From NCBI GenBank assembly GCA_030666985.1, contig DAOUWT010000051.1, forward strand, positions 1-12,765: DNA of 12,765 nt, read 5' to 3'. Of this stretch, positions 1-6,021 are shown piece after piece; positions within the stretch are counted from its first letter, which is position 1, and each line of letters begins with the position of its first letter. The notes below the pieces were generated by a model that saw nothing but the letters and a program-made list of their open reading frames with translations, was not told the origin of the DNA and made no database searches. The translations under genes and the position numbers were made by a program. The stretch is from Chloroflexota bacterium. GTDB taxonomy: Bacteria; Chloroflexota; Anaerolineae; Anaerolineales; UBA11858.

Positions 1-63
1 ACGCTCAGAGGGGAACGCCAGTTCCCCGGACTCCACCCACTGAACTGCCTGATTTTTAGTCAT
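1..63 (-). CDS. Partial N-terminus of an unidentified protein, cut by the window edge
   Basis: An open frame starts with ATG (complement of 61-63) and runs 21 codons off the left edge without a stop, beginning MTKNQAVQWVES. The frame is closed just upstream by an in-frame TGA, and this ATG is the first start codon after it. It lies 124 bp downstream of the hdrA-type gene on the same strand, so it may be the next gene of that transcription unit. The Shine-Dalgarno is poor: only an A-rich AAGAAA stretch precedes the ATG, and a better AGAAGGA lies too far away. There is too little protein to name a family. The call rests on position and the open frame alone and may be wrong. Confidence 0.35.
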   Translation of the reverse strand, partial: MTKNQAVQWVESGELAFPSER

Positions 64-113
64 TGTTTTCTTGGTAAAACGGTGATTATTCCTTCTGTGG
101 CAAGTTGTAGCTC

Positions 114-129
114 AGGATCTGCCGATCCT
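114..129. repeat. Perfect 6-bp hairpin in the spacer after the first hdrA
   Basis: AGGATC (114-119) and GATCCT (124-129) form a perfect inverted repeat around a 4-nt loop, TGCC. No T-tract follows on either strand, so it is not a standard intrinsic terminator. It sits in the 124 bp between the hdrA stop and the partial gene. It could be part of a dispersed palindromic repeat or an mRNA processing or stabilising hairpin, but neither can be decided here. Confidence 0.45.
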
Positions 130-170
130 TCGCGAGCGTGGAAAACCCTCGACGGATTTCCGCCGCACAC

Positions 171-184
171 CACTAGTCACTAGT
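171..184. repeat. Two tandem CACTAGT heptamers just past the hdrA stop
   Basis: CACTAGT is present twice head to tail (171-177 and 178-184), ending 3 bp before the TAG stop of the long hdrA gene. Each unit contains the palindrome ACTAGT. The unit length and tandem arrangement match the heptamer clusters inside the neighbouring gene, so it is probably a minimal array of the same class of short tandem repeats. Confidence 0.5.
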
Positions 185-187
185 TTC

Positions 188-3100
188 CTAATTCCTGACA
201 CTCATAACCGGAATCATCTCAATAAGTTGCTCCTGCGGCTCCTTCTCGAACAACGCGCTCAGTTTTTCCATGGTTTGTATGTCCGTGTAGTGCAATAGCT
301 CAATAGCCTTTGCCGGACACTCTGAGGCGCAGGAACCGCACCCGTGACAGACGGCTGGCTCAATATAGGCGGCTCCGCCAATTTTCCCGATGCCGGTAAA
401 GTCGACAGAGATCTTAGGTACATTGTAGGGGCAGATGCGCACGCAAGTGAGGCAGCCCACGCATTTATCGGGGTCCACATAGGCGACCTGGGCGCTGGTC
501 ATCATGGTATCTTTGGAGAGGGTGATAGCAGCCCGGGACGATGCCGCCTGCGCTTGCGCGATGGTTTCATCCAAGAACTTGGGATAGTGCGCCATCCCTG
601 CCATATAGACGCCATCGGCAGCGAAATCCACCGGGCGGAGTTTTACATGGGCTTCCAAGAAGAATCCCTCCATGTCAGTTGAGAGTTTCAGGCGGGTGGC
701 CAATTCGTCTGCGCCTTGGGAGGGGATAACGGGTGTGGATAAGACTAGAAGGTCCGGTTTTAGCTCTAAATCCCGCCCCAGCATTGGTTCCCAAACGCGG
801 ATGGTGATTGGTGATTGGGGATTTCCAATTTCAACTTTGGGCTTATTATCGAACTCATAGCGCACAAAGCGGACTCCGGCCCGTCTTGCCTCGGTGTAAA
901 GATGCTCTCTGAAGCCGTAAGTGCGAATATCGCGATAGAGGATCGTGATTTCGACTTCAGGTTGCAGTTCTTTGAGTTTCAAGGCATTTTTTAGAGCTGT
1001 AGTGCAGCAAATGCGGCTGCAGTATTTTTCTGCCGGCCCCACGCATTGGATCATGACAACTGAGTCAGGCAGCAGGGCATCAGGCAGCAGGGTATCAGGT
1101 AACAGGGTATCAGTAGACCAGGCAGTCTCCTGTTTCCTGTTTCCTGCTTTCCTGCTCTCCTGCTCCCCTGCACCCGATAGTGAAGGTCTCCTGACCGAAC
1201 GCTCCCCCGCCATCATTTGCTCGAACTCTAATTGCGTCACAATGCGCTCGTCTTGGCCGTAGCTGTATTCGCTGCCTTTGTATTCTTCCCCGCCTGTGGC
1301 AATGATGATCACGCCGTGCTTCACCTCATATTTTTCACCGTTGCGGCCTAGTATGGATGTGAAGTTACCTTTGAAGCCATCGGTATTGACCAGCTCTGTG
1401 TTCAAGTAAACGGTGATAAGAGGGTGTTTCTTGATACTGGCTATTGTCTTGGTTAAATATTCTTGGGGGGTGGTGGATAGGATGTTGGTGGGTTGGTAGA
1501 TTGGTAGATTGGTAGATTGGTGGGTTGGTAGGTTGGTGGATTGGTGGGTTGGTAGATTGGTAGGTTGGTATATTGGTATATTGGGAGATTGGGACTTGGG
1601 GGATTGCTTTTCCCAATTTACCAGTTTACCATTCCCCAATTTACCATTCCCCAGGGTATCCGCGAAATAGCGCAAGTTCAGCAGATTGCCGCCCAGTTCG
1701 CTTTCTCGTTCTACCAGGTGGACAGGGAAGCCTTGCTCTGCCAAGTTGAGTGCGGCGGTCATTCCAGCCGCTCCGCCTCCGATGATCAGAGCTGCGTTGT
1801 TCACATCTATCTCGGAAATTTTAAGAGCTTCGAGGTATGCAGCCTTAGACACTGACATGCGCACCAGAGATTTTGCTTTTTCAGTGGCGGCATCCCAGTC
1901 ATTGGAGTGTACCCAAGAGCATTGGTTGCGGATGTTGGCCATCTCGAAAAGATAGGGATTCAATCCGCCCTGGCGGATGGCATCCTGGAAGAGGGCCTCA
2001 TGCGTGATTGGCGAACACGAGGCGACCACGACGCGGTTCAACCCCAGTTCTTTTACCTGCTCGGTGATGTGGGCAATTGTATCTTGGGAGCAGGTGTACA
2101 GGTTGTCTTCAGCGTGTACCACATTAGGGAGTGTTTTCGCATACTCGGCCACAAGGGGCACGTCCAGGTAACCACCGATATTGCTGCCGCAGTGACAGAC
2201 GAAAACTCCGATGCGCGGGTCTTGGCCTGTAATATCTGTCTCTGGCGGATATTCTTTTTTCATGGTCAGGCTGTTCCGCGCAGGGGAAAGTATCTCAGCT
2301 ACTTTTGCGGCTGTTCCCGTGGCTTCGGTGACGCTTTCGGAAATATCCTTTGGCTCCCGGAAAGGCCCCGCTACAAAAATGCCCGGACGGCTTGTTTGCA
2401 GAGGGTCAAAGAGGGTGGTATGGCAAAAACCATATTCATTGAGTTCTATGTCCATCTGCCGGCTGAGTTCCTTGACGGAGTCTGAAATCTCCATTCCTAC
2501 GGATAGGACAACCATGTCGAATTCTTTCTCGACCGGTGATGCGTGATGCGTGACGAGTGAAGTATCACGTTTCACGTCTGACGTTTCACGCCCATTTTCC
2601 GGCATGTATCGCAAAACCAGATTACGTGTTTTCGGATTCTCCTTCACCTCACTGATGCGGCAGCGGGTATATTCCACGCCGTACTTCTTCTCCGCTCGGC
2701 GATAATACTCCTCGTAATTTTTGCTGAAAGAGCGCGTGTCCATGAAAAAGACCTGGCAATGAACGTCCCCGCTTCCGTGGCCGTCACGGGCTTCGGTTTT
2801 GGCGTGTTCAATGGTCATAATGGCTTCTTTGGCTGCATACATACAGCACACCGAAGAACAATAATCATGGCTCTGGTCGCGGCTGCCCACACATTGCAGG
2901 AAAGCAATCCGTTGGGGATAACCGTCATCCGAGGGGCGCTGGACATGTCCCCCGGTGGGGCCGCTGGCCGAGAGCATACGCTCGTATTGCAGCGCAGTGA
3001 CCACGTTGGGGTAGCGTCCCAGCCCGTATTCCTCCGAATGGCTGGAGTTATAGATTTGGTAACCGGGTGTCATCACCACCGCGCCGATTTCGATCTCTCT

Positions 3101-5137
3101 CACTCCGCCTGGGTCATCGTGGATAATGGCTTCGCGCTGGCAAGCTTCCACGCATGACATACATTCTGAGCAGATGCCGCAAGCCAGACAGCGGGCGGCC
3201 TCAGCCCGGGCGCTATCTTCATCGTAGCCATTTTCTACTTCGACAAAATTATCTATGCGCTTTTCGACCGGCACTTCGGGGAGGGGCACACGCGGCTGGG
3301 GGATGATCTCCCCGCTTGCGATGCGGTCATCAATCTCTTGCTGGGTAAAATTCACTACCGGCAGATTTGGTTCAGCGAGTGGCTCCAGGGCCTGGCCCTG
3401 TAGATAGCGGGTGATAGAATGAGCGGCCTTGTGCCCATTGGCAACGGCTTCGATGACAAAGGCTGTCCCGGAGACGCTGTCGCCCGCAGCGAAGACGCCG
3501 GGGCGGCTGGTGGCAAATGTGTTAGGGTTGACGGCTATGGTGCGTTTTTCCGTTAAACCAACCCCCGCGTCGTCGGGGATAAAAGCCAAACCGGCCCGTT
3601 GCCCAATGGAGAAGATCACCGTGTCGCAATCAAGGATATGCTCCGAATCGGGCGCTTTCTCAAGGTGCAGGTGGCCGATTTCGTCGAAGTGGAACGAATC
3701 CACATTCATGCACTCTACCCCGCGAACATGACCGTTTTGGTCTCCAAGTATGCGTTCAAAGGTTCGTCCAGGGTGGAGGTGGACGCCTTCCTCCTCGGCG
3801 GCGTTCACTTCCCAGGCGTGGGCGGGCATCTCGGGGCGTTTTTCCAGACAGGCCAGGTGTACCTCGCACCCCAGGCGGATCGCGCTGCGGGCGCAGTCAA
3901 TGGCTACGTTGCCGCCTCCCAGCACCAGCACTCTCGGCCCGAAGGGTTCCTCCCCCGGGGTTTCTAGTGTCCCGTCGGCGCTTCTTGCGTAGTGTTCCAG
4001 ACGCATATCCCGCAAAAAGTGGGTGTTGATGATCACTCCGTCCAGTTTGGCGCCGGGGATTGGCAGGCGGATGCCTTCGTGAGCGCCCACGGAAATTAGC
4101 ACCGACTCGAATCCTTCTTCGAAAATTTTGTCCAAATCATCTACGCGATGGTTGAGGCGCAAGTCTATCCCAAGGTCAACGATGTCTTGAACTTCGCGCT
4201 CAATGACCTCGGTGGGGAGGCGGTATTCGGGCACGCCCAGGCGCAGCATTCCGCCCGCGACGGGCATAGCCTCGAAGACCGTGACGGGATACCCGGCCCT
4301 GATAACGTCTTGCGCGGCGGTCAATCCGCAGGGGCCGGCCCCGATGATGGCAACTCGTTTGTCGGGATAGAGAATCTCAGATGGTTCAATTGGCTCGCGG
4401 GGGTCTTCATAAATTTTATCGGTGACAAATCTCTTGAGGGCGCGGATGTTGATAGGCTCGTCAACCTTTTCGCGGTTGCAGGCATCTTCGCAGCGATGGT
4501 TGCAGATCCGCCCGCAAATGCCGGGGAAGGGGTTATCCATTTTGATGACGCGCATGGCGTCATCCCAGCGTCCCTCTCCGATGAGGGCGATATAACCTTG
4601 GGCACGCTGCCCGGCGGGACAGGCGTCCCGGCAGGGGGCGATCCCAAGTTTAGTGATCGCAAAAGCGTTGGGGACAGCCTGAGGGTAGAGTTGGTAAATG
4701 GCGTGTCGGGCGGTCAATCCTTCTTCAAATTCGAGATTAGGGACGACTGCTGGGCATGCTTCAACACATTCTCCGCAGCCTACACATTTTTCTACATCTA
4801 TATAGCGGGCTTCTTGGCTTATTTGCGCTCTAAAATTCCCGGCTCGGCCGGCAATATCAATGACTTCGCTTTTGGTCAATATCTCAATATTGGGGTGATT
4901 CCCGGTCTCTACCAGCTTGGGTGAGATTGTACACATAGCGCAATCGTTGGTGGGGTAGGTCTTGTCGAATTGCGCCATGTGTCCCCCAATGGACGCTTTT
5001 TTCTCTATCAGGTAAACTTTGAAGCCCTGATCTGCTAACTCCAGGGAAGCTTGCATCCCGGCGATACCGGCGCCGACGACCATTACGGCTCCTACGGGTT
5101 CTTCAGGGTAGGGATTTTGATTTATGGGTGTTGTCAT
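188..5137 (-). CDS. hdrA: Giant HdrA-type flavoprotein with nested GltD/NfnB-like NAD(P)H module
   Basis: Cytoplasmic iron-sulfur flavoprotein of 1649 aa, well above methanogen HdrA (about 650 aa). Order of parts: FAD fold GAGIAG (22-27); C66/C69; a [4Fe-4S] motif C118-C128; a GltD-like insert (about 160-620) with the Fe-S motif C169, C173, C208, C212, C216, C220, an FAD motif GAGPCG (266-271) and a dinucleotide motif GGGNVA (407-412); Fe-S cysteines C650-C666; CC at 764-765; a second HdrA module starting near VCHCG (980-984) with FAD motif GGGAAG (1120-1125) and CC at 1377-1378; and a C-terminal 2[4Fe-4S] ferredoxin (C1559-C1569, C1597-C1607). HdrA proteins carry out flavin-based electron bifurcation or confurcation. 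The GltD-like part predicts NAD(P)H as one electron partner (inference). The ATG at 5137 is the first start, with AAGGAA about 12 nt upstream. Four low-complexity segments interrupt the protein without breaking the frame. No HdrB or HdrC gene is visible nearby. Confidence 0.92.
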   Translation of the reverse strand: MTTPINQNPYPEEPVGAVMVVGAGIAGMQASLELADQGFKVYLIEKKASIGGHMAQFDKTYPTNDCAMCTISPKLVETGNHPNIEILTKSEVIDIAGRAGNFRAQISQEARYIDVEKCVGCGECVEACPAVVPNLEFEEGLTARHAIYQLYPQAVPNAFAITKLGIAPCRDACPAGQRAQGYIALIGEGRWDDAMRVIKMDNPFPGICGRICNHRCEDACNREKVDEPINIRALKRFVTDKIYEDPREPIEPSEILYPDKRVAIIGAGPCGLTAAQDVIRAGYPVTVFEAMPVAGGMLRLGVPEYRLPTEVIEREVQDIVDLGIDLRLNHRVDDLDKIFEEGFESVLISVGAHEGIRLPIPGAKLDGVIINTHFLRDMRLEHYARSADGTLETPGEEPFGPRVLVLGGGNVAIDCARSAIRLGCEVHLACLEKRPEMPAHAWEVNAAEEEGVHLHPGRTFERILGDQNGHVRGVECMNVDSFHFDEIGHLHLEKAPDSEHILDCDTVIFSIGQRAGLAFIPDDAGVGLTEKRTIAVNPNTFATSRPGVFAAGDSVSGTAFVIEAVANGHKAAHSITRYLQGQALEPLAEPNLPVVNFTQQEIDDRIASGEIIPQPRVPLPEVPVEKRIDNFVEVENGYDEDSARAEAARCLACGICSECMSCVEACQREAIIHDDPGGVREIEIGAVVMTPGYQIYNSSHSEEYGLGRYPNVVTALQYERMLSASGPTGGHVQRPSDDGYPQRIAFLQCVGSRDQSHDYCSSVCCMYAAKEAIMTIEHAKTEARDGHGSGDVHCQVFFMDTRSFSKNYEEYYRRAEKKYGVEYTRCRISEVKENPKTRNLVLRYMPENGRETSDVKRDTSLVTHHASPVEKEFDMVVLSVGMEISDSVKELSRQMDIELNEYGFCHTTLFDPLQTSRPGIFVAGPFREPKDISESVTEATGTAAKVAEILSPARNSLTMKKEYPPETDITGQDPRIGVFVCHCGSNIGGYLDVPLVAEYAKTLPNVVHAEDNLYTCSQDTIAHITEQVKELGLNRVVVASCSPITHEALFQDAIRQGGLNPYLFEMANIRNQCSWVHSNDWDAATEKAKSLVRMSVSKAAYLEALKISEIDVNNAALIIGGGAAGMTAALNLAEQGFPVHLVERESELGGNLLNLRYFADTLGNGKLGNGKLVNWEKQSPKSQSPNIPIYQPTNLPTHQSTNLPTHQSTNLPIYQPTNILSTTPQEYLTKTIASIKKHPLITVYLNTELVNTDGFKGNFTSILGRNGEKYEVKHGVIIIATGGEEYKGSEYSYGQDERIVTQLEFEQMMAGERSVRRPSLSGAGEQESRKAGNRKQETAWSTDTLLPDTLLPDALLPDSVVMIQCVGPAEKYCSRICCTTALKNALKLKELQPEVEITILYRDIRTYGFREHLYTEARRAGVRFVRYEFDNKPKVEIGNPQSPITIRVWEPMLGRDLELKPDLLVLSTPVIPSQGADELATRLKLSTDMEGFFLEAHVKLRPVDFAADGVYMAGMAHYPKFLDETIAQAQAASSRAAITLSKDTMMTSAQVAYVDPDKCVGCLTCVRICPYNVPKISVDFTGIGKIGGAAYIEPAVCHGCGSCASECPAKAIELLHYTDIQTMEKLSALFEKEPQEQLIEMIPVMSVRN
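803..823. repeat. Three heptamers inside hdrA (GGTGATT type)
   Basis: GGTGATT, GGTGATT and GGGGATT follow each other without a gap. On the coding (minus) strand they encode about GNPQSPIT, residues 1438-1445. Against the paralogue the segment is only 2 residues longer between the conserved flanks (K1432 to M1452 here, K839 to M857 there). It therefore looks like a small repeat replacement in a surface loop. Confidence 0.6.
1065..1171. repeat. In-frame 15-bp tandem repeat plus CCTG-rich 7-8 bp repeat inside hdrA
   Basis: Three 15-bp units starting TCAGGCAGCAGG or TCAGGTAACAGG occupy 1065-1079, 1080-1094 and 1095-1109, with a partial unit TCAG at 1110-1113. Because 15 is a multiple of 3, they encode a 5-residue repeat, (DTLLP)2-DALLP-DS, residues 1343-1359. 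A second run at 1129-1171 is built of 7-8 bp units with the core TCCTG and encodes a charged stretch (AGEQESRKAGNRKQET, 1323-1338). The paralogue lacks both and is 38 residues shorter between LEFE and SVVMIQC. Confidence 0.85.
1485..1596. repeat. Octamer minisatellite (TTGGTRGR) inside hdrA, 12 phased plus 2 degenerate copies
   Basis: Twelve consecutive 8-bp units begin with TTGGT (1485-1580: TTGGTAGA, TTGGTGGG, TTGGTAGG, TTGGTGGA, TTGGTATA). Two degenerate units follow (TTGGGAGA, TTGGGACT, to 1596). The complementary strand is coding. Three units make 24 nt, so the protein shows an 8-residue period, TNLPTHQS, around residues 1181-1221. The unit contains no stop in any of the three frames of that strand, which helps explain how the array stays translatable. 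Confidence 0.93.
1611..1652. repeat. ACCATT/CAATTTACC repeat block next to the octamer array
   Basis: Repeated words CAATTTACC (1614-1622), TTTACCATTCCCC (1625-1637) and CAATTTACCATTCCCC (1637-1652) form a second repeat block directly beside the octamer array. It encodes LGNGKLGNGKLVNW, residues 1162-1175. Together with the octamers it makes a net 60-residue insertion relative to the paralogue, between the GGNLL of the second FAD fold and the next helix. The 12-mer CAATTTACCATT recurs in the intergenic spacer at 12473-12484. Confidence 0.75.
2534..2589. repeat. Eight heptamers of GTTTCAC/GCGTGAT type inside hdrA
   Basis: From 2534 the sequence divides cleanly into 7-bp units: CGGTGAT, GCGTGAT, GCGTGAC, GAGTGAA, GTATCAC, GTTTCAC, GTCTGAC, GTTTCAC. 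The first four carry TGA and most of the rest TCAC, so the block is partly self-complementary. On the coding strand it reads approximately ETSDVKRDTSLVTHHASP, residues 851-868. The interval between conserved flanks is 15 residues longer than in the paralogue (N834 to F873 here, D341 to F365 there). Confidence 0.75.
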
Positions 5138-5435
5138 CTTTTACGTGGGTTCCTTTTGTTGAATCCGATGAGTGGGCAACGAGAAATTTTGAGAGTGCAG
5201 AACCACCTTGCTGCCGGGTGTTGATATGATGTTTTTGATGGTGATAGCGGTAGGGCCTTAGCCAGCTAGAAATTGGTTTGGCTCCCCCCTAATTGCCCAT
5301 TAAAATAGCCGCCCATCTTTTGCGAAGGGCGGCAGGAGCGGAATATTTAGCGGCCCTCTGAACCAGGATATTATTGGGTTTGGTTCAGTTTTTCCATCTT
5401 TGTTGTTGTGCGCCATGTAGGAGGTAGTTCTATGT
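5138..5435 (-). promoter_or_regulatory. Long structured leader of the first hdrA (candidate cis-acting RNA)
   Basis: If transcription starts about 7 nt after the -10 box at 5442-5447, the hdrA mRNA has an untranslated leader of about 300 nt. Two hairpins can be seen in the minus-strand RNA. One has a perfect 7-bp stem CTGAACC/GGTTCAG (5358-5364 with 5382-5388). The other has a perfect GC-only 7-bp stem GCCGCCC/GGGCGGC (5308-5314 with 5327-5333), followed in the RNA by UAUUUUAAU. The second could act as a weak attenuator. I could not match the leader to a known riboswitch class. A ribosome site AAGGAA lies about 12 nt before the ATG. Confidence 0.45.
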
Positions 5436-5441
5436 AGCCCT

Positions 5442-5470
5442 ATTTTAACAAGGTATGAATCGGTTGTCAA
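5442..5470 (-). promoter_or_regulatory. Near-consensus sigma70-type promoter for the first hdrA
   Basis: On the minus strand, TTGACA (complement of 5465-5470) is a perfect -35 box. After a 17-bp spacer it is followed by TAAAAT (complement of 5442-5447), which matches the -10 consensus at 5 of 6 positions. The spacer ends in TGT, giving an extended -10. It points at the first hdrA, starting transcription near 5435. This is the strongest promoter I can see in the window. Confidence 0.75.
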
Positions 5471-5881
5471 ACCTGATTTTGGAAAAGACGCCAGTTTGAT
5501 TTCCTGCCATCCGCTATCTGTTACATCACCATACTCCCGGCATTAACCGATACCGAGTCTCCTGCGCATAGTCAATATAGCAGTCTAATTCCTCCTAGAG
5601 AGTTTTATCCCAAGCTTTTACTCCCTCTGCTGACCAACTTGGTTGGGCGACTACCCTCAAAAAAGGTAATTATTCACTCCCACCTCACCCCCAGCAAAAT
5701 TCGCTCCCAAGCGGTTTTCCGTTCAGGGTGAGATAACCCTCCCAAGGTGGGGGCCGGCTGAGGGTTGGCTTTTATCCCCCAAATAGAATTCCAGAAACCT
5801 GTTCTGCCAGAGGTGGGGATGTAACCAGTTTTGCTTTTTTACAAGATGACATTCAGCAAGTAGATTGTTGAAGTTTTTACG
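5471..5881. other. Central part of the divergent intergenic region, no gene seen
   Basis: No credible coding frame was found on either strand. The only structures noted are an inverted repeat CTCACCC (5684-5690) / GGGTGAG (5726-5732) around a 35-nt loop, a short CCAA/TTGG dyad near 5633-5645, and runs of CCC/GGG around 5735-5780 that could fold. This may be a decayed palindromic repeat element, but no clear boundaries or target duplications are visible. Confidence 0.35.
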
Positions 5882-5910
5882 TTGCTTTCGAGAGCAATTC
5901 GAGATAACAT
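5882..5910 (+). promoter_or_regulatory. Weak promoter candidate with overlapping palindrome upstream of the CBS-ACT gene
   Basis: TTGCTT (5882-5887), a 17-bp spacer and TAACAT (5905-5910) form a weak sigma70-like promoter, matching the consensus at 3 of 6 and 4 of 6 positions. The -35 overlaps a nearly perfect 16-bp palindrome, TTGCTTTCGAGAGCAA (5882-5897), centred on TCGA with one mismatched pair. That arrangement is what an operator over a promoter looks like. Both parts are weak alone, and the real start could lie elsewhere. Confidence 0.3.
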
Positions 5911-5942
5911 GGGCAAATAATCAAAGGATAATGAAAAACACT

Positions 5943-5977
5943 TGATGCCTGAGTAGCACTGAAAGTATCAGGCTTCA
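5943..5977 (+). promoter_or_regulatory. Hairpin in the probable 5' leader of the CBS-ACT/hdrA/mvhD operon
   Basis: TGATGCCTGA (5943-5952) and TCAGGCTTCA (5968-5977) pair at 9 of 10 positions around a 15-nt loop. The hairpin ends 44 nt before the CBS-ACT start. No T-tract follows directly, so it is not a plain terminator. It may stabilise the message or be a protein-binding dyad. Confidence 0.35.
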
Positions 5978-6021
5978 CTTTGTTTATTGCGATATGGATA
6001 AACCGCTTGAGGAGATATTCT

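Noticed and set aside
1485..1596. CRISPR array
   Set aside because: The units are only 8 bp with no spacers between them, and the whole array is translated within a conserved protein.
1365..1616. Separate 83-codon minus-strand gene over the octamer array
   Set aside because: It is the same repeat read in another frame. The octamer is open in all frames of that strand, so the length is trivial.
4148..4924. A 258-codon plus-strand open frame, and many other plus-strand frames inside the first hdrA
   Set aside because: They lie opposite strongly conserved hdrA coding sequence, show no family features, and lack ribosome sites. They are shadows of the codon use on the other strand.
188..5137. 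Pseudogene or frameshifted hdrA because of the repeats
   Set aside because: The frame is open over all 1649 codons and conserved HdrA motifs continue on both sides of every repeat segment.
5160..5290. Short minus-strand open frame in the leader (reading SWLRPYRYHH)
   Set aside because: It has no clear start or ribosome site, is not in the hdrA frame, and shows a composition unlike a real protein.
5471..5881. tRNA, transposon or insertion-sequence remnant in the divergent spacer
   Set aside because: I found no cloverleaf, no transposase frame and no terminal inverted repeats with target duplication; only short dyads are visible.
5980..6021. TTG start for the CBS-ACT protein
   Set aside because: There is no ribosome site before it, while AGGAG sits 7 nt before the ATG at 6022, which also begins the CBS domain directly.
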